Below, piece after piece: positions 1 through 10,256 of a DNA stretch of 20,472 bases. How positions within the stretch are numbered: position 1 is the first letter of the stretch; each line of letters starts with the position of its first letter. The position numbers and the translations under genes are program-made. The stretch is taken from NCBI RefSeq assembly GCF_000003605.2, contig NW_003119442.1, positions 15,666-36,137 of the forward strand, given 5' to 3'. The DNA is from Saccoglossus kowalevskii (taxonomy: Eukaryota > Hemichordata > Enteropneusta > Harrimaniidae). Under the pieces are notes generated by a model, which did no database searches, had not been told where the DNA came from, and saw nothing but the letters and a program-made list of their open reading frames with translations.

Positions 1-2064
1 ATAAGTACAGTGATGGCGTAATTTATTTTTATTTCCTCAGAACTAGTACTTTCAGTCTATTTCGACTGATTGGGTAAGTTACAAACACGGCGTATTCATA
101 TTCACTTGTACATTGCAGATGTATACATATTAATTTTCTTAAAACTTGTACATTGCAAGCACGAACTATTATGTTAATTTTCTCAGAGCATGTTCGCTAC
201 AAACCTGGTTTACAGTATTTATGTGTATTGCAAAGGTCGGCGTAGGTATTACATTTTAATTATTTTCACTGCTGCTAAGATAGTTACGAATCTACCACTA
301 ATGACATCTAATGGACGTATACTTCACACAATAGACCATTTTCCGTTCACTGCGAGAAGCATGCGTTATGCGTGAAATCGAACGTAAAAACAGGACAAAC
401 AAAGGTCATAGCGTCGTAGTGGCGTCAAACATCGCGTGGGATTCGACAAACGCGAAAATATTTTGGGGGCATTTCCATGCTCAATAATGTGCTGTACACA
501 TTTGATGATAGACAATTTGATGAGGGTATTCGAAATTAATATTCCTCTGTCGAAGATCGGCCGGTCGATGTGAGCTACGAAATAAAGAAATTCGAGTTCA
601 AAATAAAATCGTTCGATTTTTGCGGCAGACGTTCAACGTGCGTCTTTCATGCATCCCGCGAGATCTCGCAGTTGAACGGAAAATCGCCTATTTATTTTCC
701 GCAAACACCCATACACTGCTATATCTTGTGAACGATATGATACTGCAGCGTACTCATATTCATACTGGTAATAAAGGTACATTGGCAAAAGTCTTCCATT
801 TGAACATTTTTGGGGGAATACTTTGCATGATTATAGCAACCGTGTTTGCAGGTACATCCTCACAAATCCCTATCATAGTACCATACTTGAGATATAAGAA
901 TAACATGATACTACAGTGGTTCAAATCTTCAGTTTGAATATTTTAGGGAGTGTCTACGTCCATTATGTCAATCCTACTTGTAGAAGTACACACACACGAA
1001 GTGTCATTCAAATACGTAATATAATTCGCGACCTTCATTCCAGATAATTGAATCCCCAATTAGTGGGGGGAAACAATTAACTGGTCGTCCAAACCAAAGT
1101 GGGGTTACAAATCAGTTCGCTTCGCGCTCTGGTTCGTAAACAGTCTGGTGCATGGTTGCTACTTGACAAAATTATAAATAAGCCACTCCTCCAACTGTGC
1201 CGGTAAAACCGCACACACTGATGAGTTCGTAATTAAAGTCATGTTTTTACTATTCATTCAGCTATTTTTGTCTTCGTTCCTTGTCTATTTTTATACACGA
1301 GATACCAGCCGATGTCCACCCCTATCACTATCACAGATTTGGCGAACATACAGGCTGGGTGTACAGTTGATTTTAGTTCCTGAAAACTATGAGATTTTAG
1401 CCCCACCTAGTTCCGGAGTATATAAATGCTTAAATCTCCTCATCCCGTCTCACACGGACAGGTAAACAACATCTATGTTCAATTCCACATTCAAATTCAT
1501 ACTCCCGTGCTGGTTGCGGCAACGACTATAATCTCATTGTGTATGTTTTCCATCATATTCATGCATTCATTGCGATGGTGCCTCGGGTCATTGTCAATGT
1601 CGAATGTCCAGCCGTTAATACATCAGACCATCAGAGAAATAACTTTGCTTTGAAAGAACGTGGCCTTCACCTCTCGATGAAACTTTCTATGACTTGTTAA
1701 CATTGACACTTTGTCTGTTTCACAATTTGTGGTTTGAGCGTTACGTTTCCAGGCGTATACTTTCTCTACTTAAATAACATTTGATTTCTTATGACCACCA
1801 GAATTTACCACATTATCGATTTAAAAATCATAGTTTTTACTTTCATGGTAAGACTGGCACGTTTGACAGCGTAGCTCAAAAGACTCCATGGTTTGACATA
1901 TATTCTACTAAGTGACCCAACTGTGTTGAGGGCGCTATCACATCTAGACTTGTGCTTTATTTCAGTACTTTTTACATCAAAGTTCCCGGCGCTTTACCGT
2001 AACAGGGGGTGTAGACCATAATAATAATATATATGCATCTGATTTGTTTGTAATTATTTTGCAG
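1..2064. other. 5' flank of the transporter gene, no gene recognised
   Basis: No open reading frame here resembles a known protein, and the short ones lack coding character. The stretch should contain the missing first coding exon of the transporter, or that exon lies further upstream. A good splice acceptor (pyrimidine-rich, ending CAG at 38-40) followed 33 bases later by a GTAAGT donor at 74-79 could bound a small exon at 41-73. It has no ATG, and its only open frame does not match the phase needed at 2065. A foldback with a palindromic centre lies at 599-705. The rest is AT-rich with no other structure I can support. Confidence 0.5.
599..705. repeat. imperfect inverted repeat with palindromic centre
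   Basis: The arms at 599-637 and 671-705 share three blocks in inverted orientation: AAAATAAA, CGATTTT and GTTCAAC, separated by unmatched bases. Between the arms lies the perfect 12-bp palindrome GCGAGATCTCGC (658-669). This could be a decayed foldback element or MITE, or chance in AT-rich DNA. No target-site duplication was identified. Confidence 0.3.
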
Positions 2065-2312
2065 ACTTGTCAAATCAACAAAATGCCAACCCCCCGAGAA
2101 AGTGGCAGGCAGACTCCTCGCAAGGTAAAAATATCCCCGATGGCGGCTGGGGTTGGTTTATCGTATTATCCGTGTTTATAAACTTGTTTTTTGGAAGAGG
2201 GACGGTAGTATCGATGGGGTTGTTTTACATAGCATTTATCGAACACTTTGAGGGAAGTGCTGGTGTGACGTCATGGATTCATACGCTAACTCTCAGCATG
2301 AGTTGGTTGCTG
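2065..2312 (+). CDS. MCT-like exon 1 of those visible (N-terminus, TM1, start of TM2)
   Basis: The exon begins after a TTTTGCAG acceptor at 2057-2064; two bases complete a codon begun in an upstream exon. The frame meets a stop (2040-2042) above the acceptor and has no usable ATG before TM1, so an upstream exon is required. It encodes a short polar N-terminus, PDGGWGW at the head of TM1, then FIEHFEG, SAGVTSWI and LTLSMSWLL. Family alignment expects Gly-Pro right after SWLL, so the exon should end near 2312. The bases there are ATAAAC, not GTAAAC. The only GT in the correct phase is 2302-2303, which would delete four residues of TM2. The 3' boundary is therefore uncertain. Confidence 0.8.
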
Positions 2313-5263
2313 ATAAACATTGATTTTATGCCACAATCCAATGCACTCTTTTGAGTATTGACCTGAACGTAACTAGCAATAATCATTACCTCCGGTGTCT
2401 CCTTCTTTACCTTACCAATCACAAAAGAAATTATCTTATTTCTCTGTTTACATAAGACCCATATGTCACGCATGTGTGGTGCGACGACCACCGCCCTTTA
2501 ATGATATGACATTATATGATATACATGTATATTTTGTATGAATAATTTTTGAGTGTTTTACAGGACCGTTTGCATCGGCTCTTGCCGAGAGATTTGGTCA
2601 TCGAAAAGTAGTAATGGTTGGGGCTGCCATCTGCGTTGTTTCTCTCAGCCTCATTTCATTTGCTACGAGTATTTGGCAGTTAGCTATCTTGCTTGGATTT
2701 TTAACGGTAAGTTGGTGAAAGTGTATTTCAAGGTTGACTAGTAGAGATCCAGCACAGACACGTACGATGAAGTTCTAATTTAGTCACCGGGATACAACGT
2801 GGAGCTCTCGAGCCAATCATTATTACATAATTTATTTGAATTTGAATGAAAGCTGATGATCGGTATTGACAAATTGTTATAAAAGTGTATATATAAACTA
2901 AGGCACACCTTTCCGCTTTTCACCGTAAGGCTACAGTAGTCCAACATTGGTCAACTTTTCTCTAAGTACACATGTCCCTGCCCAGCACAACTCGGCAAAT
3001 TTATAGTATATTAACTTATACGTGCATTATGTCTGTGAATTACAGGAACAGGATATGCGTTATTCACACCGGCAACATCCTTCATTGGCTGTTACTTCAA
3101 CAAACGTCACGCCCTTACCAGTGGATTGGCTTACAGTGGGGTTGGATTAGGTATATTATCACTTCCCCCTGTCATGCAGTTGTGTATTGAAAGACGTGGA
3201 TGGCGGGGTGCGTTGTTGATACTCGCCGGCATGTCGGCGATCATTTTTGTCAGCGCATCTCTACTCAGGCCTGTCAGAAGTCCGGCAAGTGCCACGGAAT
3301 TGGACGCTATGATGATGATGACCGATACCGAACATTCGGAAGCATTGGAAAGTACAGATGATCCACGTTACATGCGAAGCGGGGCGGATAAAAACACGCA
3401 CGAATCAAGAACTACATCAAAACTACTAGTATGCCGTTGTTTTGGTTCAATGGGATATCTATTTGACATCAATCTTTTCAGCGATGTCGTTTTCGTGATA
3501 TGCATGCTTGTGTCGACAATACAAAACATCGGCATGGCCGTATCGTTTATACACCTTGCTCCAATGATCGACTCGTTCGGTTCCCACGGAAGTAAAACTG
3601 CCTTCGTGCTGTCTCTTCAAGGCATCGGAACATTTGTAGGATCTCTGATGTGGGGGTTTATAATCACCCGCAATCGTTTGAAAATTGTGCACTGCTATTC
3701 GTGTATGTTATGTCTGTTTGGAGTGGTCATGTTCATGGTTCCATTTATGGCGCATTTGGCCGCAATATCGGTAACTATGGTGATTATTGGGTTTGTAAGA
3801 GGCGGGATATCGTCACAAACTTCGGTTTATATCAGGGCAGTCGTCGGTGACGGCGCTATGACGAATGTTTTCGGCTGGTGGCTTTTATTTGGTGGGATTG
3901 GTCAGATGGTGGGAGGGGTACTTTCGGGTAAGTTTAATTTAAATTTATTCATCGGCGTTGTGCAGGTCTGGTGAACGACCCCCAGGTTGGCGTACAAGAC
4001 AAAGAGTCCCATTATTAAAGTTAAATAGTCGGCAATATTACGAATGTTGTTGAAATATAATGTTCCCACGGCATCCGAACCAACTTGACATTTTCCTAGG
4101 TTAGTTGCGTATGGTAATGACACGATTGGCTGAAACAAATCGTCTCGTTTGCATTAATTAATAAACCCGTTTTTTCAGTAAAACTGATTTCCGATAGCCA
4201 ACATGGTTGTTGTAAATTAACTGAATCTATCAGTACGAGCTGAAAAAATAATCAAAAACTGATGTAAACATGTTATTCAAGTTGAGACACGTTTTTGACT
4301 AGACTCCGGCAAACTGCTGAAAGTAACCACAGGGTTATTTTGCAATAGACACTATTATAGGACCTGTATATTTCTATGTAATGTTTCGTTGAGAATTATT
4401 TTGTAAAGAAATCGCTGAAATGATGTCATTTATTTGTAAAAGGGGCGTTGTATGCAGTAATCACCGAGGCAGCGGCGCCCTCTCGAGTCAATCAGCCCGC
4501 GCTCGGTTTTCGCACAGTTAGTCATAATATTGGTCTTTTTTTAATATCAGAAAGGCATTGGCCCATAATATTTACACAAGTACTTTACAAACTTAAGTTT
4601 TTAAACATGTGACAATTCATTCACCTCTACCCGTAATTTCATTGCGTGATAAGTAAAATAATAATATAATAATACATAATGAGAAGACCACCTGTTACAA
4701 GTTTCGGTATTGACCTAGGTGGAGCTTTTTTTTTCAAAACAGTTTTTGTGCCAGTTGATAGTTCCGGACGTTGAATGTCACTGTTGTCTCTTTCGACTTT
4801 TTATGTGCAAATTGCAAGTGCAAGTGCTGATGTTTTTGCCACAGAAGCCTTATTATTTTGGGGACTACGTGACAGGGTTGTGTGGCCCTCTCTCTACCAA
4901 ATGGCAATGTAATAACATTTTATAGTTAAAACTTAGTCTGACCTTATTTAACTCTTCTTTCAGGGTATATTCGTGGTTTCACCGGAAGTTACGACGTTTC
5001 CTTCTACACTGCAGGAGTGACTGTCATATTCAGTGGCATCCTACTGTGGCATCCTACTGGTGGAATTGTCACCGTTCAAACACTACGCATTCGCAATCAC
5101 GAACCACACACAGCTATTTACCTGTGAGTCATTACAGATGCCTATACGTACCCGGGACACGTCTAATGCAGACGGTGACAGTAACACGTCGAAGTTTGTT
5201 GTAGCTGGATTAAAAAGCAACAAACACAAAACAATCTGTACTTTTACATTTGCATATATCTGA
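2065..5263 (+). CDS. SLC16 monocarboxylate transporter-like gene (partial, possibly broken)
   Basis: Four exon segments together give an MCT/SLC16 protein of about 480-520 residues, the usual family length. MCTs are 12-helix major facilitator proteins that carry monocarboxylates (lactate, pyruvate, ketone bodies) or, in some members, amino acids or thyroid hormone; the substrate here cannot be told. Visible family marks are the TM1 signature PDGGWGW, GPFASALAERFG after TM2, YFNKRHAL and GLAYSGVGLG in the TM4-5 region, ERRGWRGALLIL before TM6, a charged central loop (exon 3), and LSGYIRGFTGSYDVSFYTAG around TM11-12. The start codon is not in these exons. Three defects exist: no canonical donor where exon 1 should end, exon 2 ends one base short of the phase exon 3 needs, and a 13-bp tandem duplication shifts the last exon. 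Only intron 3 joins cleanly. The family call is secure; whether the gene is functional is not. Confidence 0.9.
2313..2563 (+). other. MCT intron 1
   Basis: Intron of about 251 bases. It ends in a good acceptor (GTTTTACAG, 2555-2563) but lacks a GT at the expected start. Nothing else is recognised in it. Confidence 0.55.
2564..2706 (+). CDS. MCT-like exon 2 (TM2-TM3)
   Basis: Acceptor CAG at 2561-2563 and a strong GTAAGT donor at 2707-2712 bound 143 bases. After two bases that complete a codon, 47 codons follow, reading PFASALAERFGHRKVVMVG and then LSLISFATSIWQLAILLGF, typical of MCT TM2, the arginine/lysine loop and TM3. The exon ends exactly on a codon (ACG), while exon 3 begins with GA and needs one preceding base to encode the expected Gly. 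The join is therefore one base short. Confidence 0.88.
2707..3045 (+). other. MCT intron 2
   Basis: GTAAGT at the 5' end and AATTACAG at the 3' end, 339 bases. It contains copy A of a dispersed repeat (2810-2913). No coding content seen. Confidence 0.75.
2810..2913. repeat. dispersed repeat, copy A (in MCT intron 2)
   Basis: Starts GAGCCAATCATTATT and continues through TTTGAATTTGAATGAAAGCTGA to a CTAAGGCACACCTTT end. It is clearly related, with small gaps, to 13978-14074 in the same orientation. CCAATCAT near the start and TGATGATCGG later are near-complementary, so the unit can fold into a hairpin. Family unknown; no RNA polymerase III boxes, terminal repeats or target duplication identified. 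Confidence 0.7.
3046..3927 (+). CDS. MCT-like exon 3 (TM4 to TM11, central loop)
   Basis: Large 882-base exon between TTACAG (3040-3045) and a GTAAGT donor (3928-3933); open throughout in one frame. In order: GYALFTPATSFIGCYF (TM4), YFNKRHAL, GLAYSGVGLGILSLPPVMQL (TM5), ERRGWRGALLIL (TM6), an acidic/polar cytosolic loop with a run of four Met and many Asp/Glu/Ser (about 3290-3420), then DINLFSDVVFVI (TM7), FIHLAPMIDSFG, LQGIGTFVGSLMWG (TM8), the TM9-TM10 region and GWWLLFGGIGQMVGG (TM11). This is the long exon that many SLC16 genes carry. It ends in phase 1 (TCG G) and joins exon 4 cleanly. Confidence 0.93.
3928..4963 (+). other. MCT intron 3
   Basis: Canonical GTAAGT...CTTTCAG intron of 1036 bases, the only transporter intron whose ends and phase fit without adjustment. 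A GC-richer patch at about 4445-4520 contains GGCGCCCTCTCGAG (partial CTCF-like core). No coding content recognised. Confidence 0.8.
4964..5127 (+). CDS. MCT-like exon 4 (TM12 and C-terminus) as read directly
   Basis: After the acceptor TTCTTTCAG (4955-4963) the frame continues from exon 3 as GYIRGFTGSYDVSFYTAG and SGILLW, matching the MCT TM11-12 end. Just after this, the perfect 13-bp direct duplication at 5033-5058 moves the frame by one, giving HPTGGIVTVQ and a stop (TGA, 5125-5127). With only one copy of the 13 bases, the frame would run as SGILLVELSPFK and stay open to a TGA at 5261-5263, a longer hydrophilic tail typical of the family. A possible GTGAGT donor at 5124-5129 overlaps the early stop, so a further exon cannot be excluded. 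Confidence 0.8.
5033..5058. repeat. 13-bp perfect tandem duplication inside MCT exon 4
   Basis: GTGGCATCCTACT occurs twice in direct succession. Thirteen is not a multiple of three, so the second copy changes the reading frame in the last transmembrane segment. Confidence 0.97.
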
Positions 5264-5804
5264 TCAATATTCGCAAATGACGCCACAATAGAATGGTTTG
5301 AACAATATACTGCGTGTTTTGCGTACAGAAGTACCGGCACGCACAAACGAGAATAGCACACACCGGGGACAACTCCAAGTTACTGTCAGCTAAGTTGGCA
5401 GAAATATAAATATGCTCTACGAGCAACGAGAACATACATAAGAACATCATTTTTTCAGAGTTACGCAAACGACACCTACAAATGAATGTCTGGAGTCCAG
5501 TGTCATCTGCACTGATTGTCGCCTGCAGTGGCTCGCTCGTGAATCCGATAGCTTTGTCGATTGTCAATAATTATTCGTTCGTATTATGTATGTGAGGTGA
5601 TTGTATATATATGAATGTTTCTGCTAACAAGAAACTACACACATAAATTGTGCATATAAGCCATACAGCCTGGAAACGTTGGAGAAGCCAGAAATCTGAA
5701 ATTTAGGAAAGAGTTCCAATTTGCATTATTATCAAAACTCGTTGCAGTCCCATTATATTAGATATCCCAAATATATTATAATAGAGTCCTAATCTATTAG
5801 TTGA

Positions 5805-5810
5805 AATAAA
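5805..5810 (+). terminator. candidate poly(A) signal for the transporter transcript
   Basis: AATAAA about 550-680 bases past the possible stops, followed by CTTGTAATGTCTG. Other AATAAA copies occur nearby and the region is AT-rich, so this is only a candidate. Confidence 0.25.
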
Positions 5811-6103
5811 CTTGTAATGTCTGCTAATTTTCATATTATCAGAACATATTGTGCTAATTAACGTTTTGAAACGAGGACGACTCAAACCACGTGTTCATTA
5901 AACTGTTTCATCAATATCGACATTGACTTAGGGACATTAATGCGAGTAACGTCGGTGTAGTATAATAATGTGTCCTGGCTAATGAACATGCACTTTTTTT
6001 TTTATCTTACACGGAATTGCAATTTATTTTATAAGGGATTTAGAATGTCTTACCAATAATATTGATAATGTCTGATAACAGGCGTGTTTATTTGGAATGA
6101 ACG

Positions 6104-6118
6104 AGCGCCCTCTTGTGG
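6104..6118 (-). promoter_or_regulatory. CTCF-like binding motif
   Basis: The + strand reads AGCGCCCTCTTGTGG; the complement CCACAAGAGGGCGCT closely matches the bilaterian CTCF core (CCACNAGRGGGCGCT type). It stands in otherwise AT-rich DNA. Whether it is occupied is unknown; such motifs also occur inside transposons. Confidence 0.4.
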
Positions 6119-7714
6119 CCGGAAGTAATATTTTATTTGATAAGCATAGAAAGGAAAGTTGCATTGCATTGACTGATTTTCCAATTACAGTTTAATACAT
6201 AATAACTGTATTGGTTATCATCTGTAGTTTTTTCAGATCGGCCTTCTTTGAATAAACGTGTCTGCAATCATTGCGTAAGCTACAAATCGTACCAAGGGCA
6301 AATTTGGTAACTTGGCGAGATTATGCATCTTCTGTTGTGCTGCTCCGTTCATGGAAAGATTCACCACATAACATCACATACTGCTCTGAGACTCTGCTTA
6401 AAACGTATCTGCTCGAAACAAACATATTTGACGTAATAATGTCTATTATATATATTTCATTGTTATTATTGTCATGAGTGTTGACACTTGTCTTTATCTT
6501 TGTTTTAATATGTTGTATTGCGCTAATGATCAGTTCAATTGTAAAATTGTAGATATAAGTTAGTAAATTAAATTATTATTATTTCAACAATAAAGAGCGT
6601 TGTTGTAATACAAATCGCTAAACAGCGCCTACTTTGCACCTATGAACTCTTAACAACCGTTAAAATAGTTGTACACACTTGTTCACCATATTGAGAATAA
6701 TCTACATTATACTGCTTTTATGTCAACTTTACAACAGTTACATTTACTCAGATTCAAGTTTTTAAATATCTGTAATTTAAATGAGACATCTTCAACTTGT
6801 CATTTAGTTCAATCTTGTTGTTTCATGTCACTCTGTGTCTACTTCAATACATCTCATCCAATGCCGTTGTTTGTTATTACACAATACGTTACGTGTTTGT
6901 ATATGGTTTTTATTTGCCTTAGAATTTAATAAATTATTAATATTTCAGTATTCATATTTTCAAAGAGAAAATACAACAACTTTTTCAAGATAAATGATAA
7001 AACACAAAATGTGTTTTAATGTGTTTTTTTTTGTGTGGCCCTAACTACCACAGCTTAGGAAATGACGATGTTTTAACTTTTATCTTTTCAGCGTTTTAAT
7101 TCGTAATAACTCGTTTGCTCTTAATATTTAAGAATTATTTTGGTTTGGGCTTTACTAGTAGTTCATTTGATGGTACATTAGTGGACCAATATTGGGTTTG
7201 TAAGACTTTCCGAAGCAACGCTTACTAGAAAATCGTGTGGTGAGACATAAAATCCAAGCTTAATTCACACAGATACGCGTATTTACTAAGTAAAAAGTGG
7301 GGGTTGGGGTGTCCTGATTTTCAAAGAGAACGGACTACATATATGCTATAGAAATGACCGATCGCCAAGCCGTGTGTGATTGCAAACTAGGGCTAGCTAT
7401 ATTCCGCTGTATTGGAAGAAATTAAACAAAAACAACAATGGTTCCTCTCAAGTCATAATAGAATATATTTGCGGACCCTTGAGTTACCACACTGACTGTA
7501 GGATCGGTTTTGTTAATCCTAGAGTTATTTCTTGGCAAGACAAACTGTGTAGTAGATCACAAAAGATTTCAAAGGAGGAAAATATTTATCAAAAGGTTTT
7601 GTGTTTCTGGCACGACGGTCTCGATGTGTACCGTTTCTCATTATGACGTCAATGTGATCACGGAGCCAGCCGTTGCAGTAATGGTCTTATGTGGATGGGG
7701 GAGTAGGGGGAAGC

Positions 7715-8660
7715 TCGTTCGTCATAAGTTCTTGAATTGTTGATCATATGGTTCTATTACGAAAGCTTGGATGCTATCAATACTCTCATACTTCATTTAA
7801 TAGGTGGCTCCCGTCATATTTGAAAAACAGATCACAACAGGTCAAATTCGGGGTGGTGTAAGCATTATAATGGTGTTTCCCGGGGTCCATAATCGATCCA
7901 TTGTTATTCCTGTTATTCATCCATTTATGAATGATTTGAATTAAATTCCTATCACCTGTTCATTAGATATGTATACGGATGACATGACTACTTCAATCTA
8001 TGCTTCAATGCTTGGCAAATTGAAATTCGCGATCTTTCAATTCTTGAAACCTGTAGATATACAGCAGCCAAATATACCCATGTCACATGTTCAGGTCGGT
8101 GAAATTATCGTATTTTGTTTTTCTGTACATAAATATATAATAATATGACCAAAAATGATTTTTTAATAAAGATCGAATAAGTCGGGTTTTTTTTTTTTGT
8201 CGTCAAGGTTGGGTAAAAAGTTAAACGCATTTTCACGTGATGCAAACAACGTTGAACAATTATCTAATGTATCCTGGGAGAAAGTGTTGAGAGTTGTCAT
8301 CGATAATACTTTATCTTGGAAAGGTCATATATGGTAACTAAGTGCATAAACAAAAATTTCAAATTGGATATCCTTCATAGGATAAGACATATTCTATCAC
8401 TTTCCATGAGAGAACTATTTTATACGTCCTATATATTACCGAAGATAAATTATTTTTGGTTGAAATTCACAAATTAAAATTGCATCTCTACCTTAAACTA
8501 CTCTCGATAATGTTTGGTAACTGTACTGTGGAACATGTCTCATAGAAAACATATAACAGCTCCAGAGAAGGGAGGACAGAATGCAGGAAGACCGGATGAA
8601 ATCTGCGTTTAATTTTGGGCGGCTTGTCTTGTTCAGCCTCCTAAAGAAATGTCCTTCACA
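7715..8660 (+). mobile_element. degraded non-LTR retrotransposon (reverse transcriptase relic)
   Basis: Pieces of a CR1/Jockey-like reverse transcriptase appear in order in shifting frames. They are IVDHMVLLRKLG (about 7730-7765), WLPSYLKNRSQQV (about 7803-7842), FPGSIIDPLLFLLF (block with the usual GxxLGPLLF pattern, about 7878-7920), MYTDD at the catalytic position normally read as F/Y-A-D-D (about 7968-7985), VVIDNTLSWKGHI (about 8295-8330), RIRH-LS-RELFY-SYILP in another frame (to about 8445), and LQRREDRM (about 8550-8575). Frameshifts and stops between them show it is dead. The endonuclease half, the 5' end and a defined 3' tail are not found, so it is truncated on both sides. The outer limits are approximate. 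Confidence 0.8.
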
Positions 8661-10160
8661 AATCAATTTATTACACTAAATTACGAATTGGCTGGTATTA
8701 ACATATATGAAAAATCATTTTAAATGTTGTTCCGATCTGTATTTCTGTAACACGTGTTCTCTTGATAATAATCATTTGTATAAACCGATATCTAAGACTG
8801 TTCTGCTTGCGCCAGAATAGTTGTCACTGGTCATGAACATTTTTTTTTTTTAAAGATTATGACTTCAGAATCTCCTTTTAATATTACTGAATTTACAGTT
8901 GTTTGTTTGTTTAATCTCTTGTGCATTTTTTGATATGATTTATTGTTTTGCCTCAACACTTTTGCTTTTGTTTATTAGTTTTAGAGGGTCGCAAAGAGCA
9001 TAGGCATTTTGCTAATTAGATCACTCTCATCAAATAACGATTAAATATAAAAATATGTATATTAGGAGTTTGACATCAACTTTGGCATGGGGATTATATG
9101 TGACTACATTCGGTCTCGAAATTGGTCTACTTTCATTACTTGTATCTGAAAAAAAATCAATGAGAATAGTTCTTGAATAATAATACTGAAATATGACTTG
9201 TACGGTAAAGAAGACTAAAAAGACATCTGTATACGTAGTAGTATTCATTCAGTCACTCACATTTAAAACAGAATTGTGTGTTTTGGATGGTTGTCTTTTT
9301 CAGGATTATGATCAACACATGGGGTATACAACACACACATTCATCTAAGATGGGGTGATTGTGGCAATCGTTTTGAGCTAATAATGGCATAGGATTTTAA
9401 AGGAGTAGACCAGGAAAACAACATAAGGCTGCCGGATGAAAAGCTCCACAAATGTAAGAGAATAAAATGTTGTTTTTTTGTATTTATTTTTCATTTTCTA
9501 GATCTTCAACTTTATCAGTCCAAATGCAAACTTTCTGTAATCCAAAAGTGTATATCAATTCAGAGTAGCGTCGCCCTGACAACCATCACGATTATACTCT
9601 GAAATACAGACTGAACTGTAAGGTGTACTGAACAAGATGTGATTCTGTAATTAGAGCCATTCATTTATTGGTAGAAATAAGACAGCTGTCACATATTTGA
9701 TAAACAAATATAATTTTTATTCATATTAACAGTGCATAAGTTTTTTTTTTCATTTCTAAATCATGTTTTGCAAGAACATGATATACAATTCAAAAACTGT
9801 ACAAGTCTTTTTTTGAAAACAAAGAAATAACTCTATAATTTCTACCTGTATTCAGGTATATATAAAATTTCATTTCAATTTATAATTTCATTACAACAAA
9901 ATGTGTCATTCAAATTCCCAAATCAAGCAACATTATGCAAAAATTTCCATTTCAAACAAATGCATAATTCAACTACAAGCACAAACAATTCGCATAAAAT
10001 TATTTGTTTGTTAGCTTGTCACCTGTGCTGACTAAAGAGTAGCTGAAAACCAACACCAGGGATATACAGGTCAGTGACCCCACTAACAAAAGAGCGTCTG
10101 CAAGTCAGTACTTCATAGTAAAGAGATTGTGTTTCTTTTCTAGTATACCATTGAGTCAAT
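8661..10160. other. non-coding stretch
   Basis: AT-rich sequence with several T runs. No coding region, RNA gene or clear repeat recognised. The outer part of the retrotransposon relic may extend slightly into the left end. Confidence 0.5.
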
Positions 10161-10166
10161 TTAGAA

Positions 10167-10256
<90 letters not shown>

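Larger units (their letters stand above)
5264..7714. other. non-coding stretch downstream of the transporter
   Basis: AT-rich, with no reading frame showing family similarity on either strand. AATAAA hexamers on the + strand at 5805-5810, 6251-6256 and 6589-6594 are candidate poly(A) signals for the transporter; the first is closest and is followed by a T/G-rich stretch. A CTCF-like motif lies at 6104-6118. A frame open at 7380-7646 has no ATG start and no recognised similarity, so it is not called. Confidence 0.5.

Noticed and set aside
735-945. Possible diverged tandem duplication (ATGATACTGCAG / ATGATACTACAG and a following T/G-rich segment)
   Set aside because: Two short similar blocks have unequal spacing and no similarity between them; chance in AT-rich DNA is sufficient.
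1045-1080. Stem-loop AATTGAATCCCC...GGGGGGAAACAATT
   Set aside because: Two short stems with an unpaired interior and no associated signal; not distinctive.
7380-7646. 88-codon open frame on the + strand
   Set aside because: No ATG start, no recognised similarity, no splice context; lies just before the retrotransposon relic and may be old repeat sequence.
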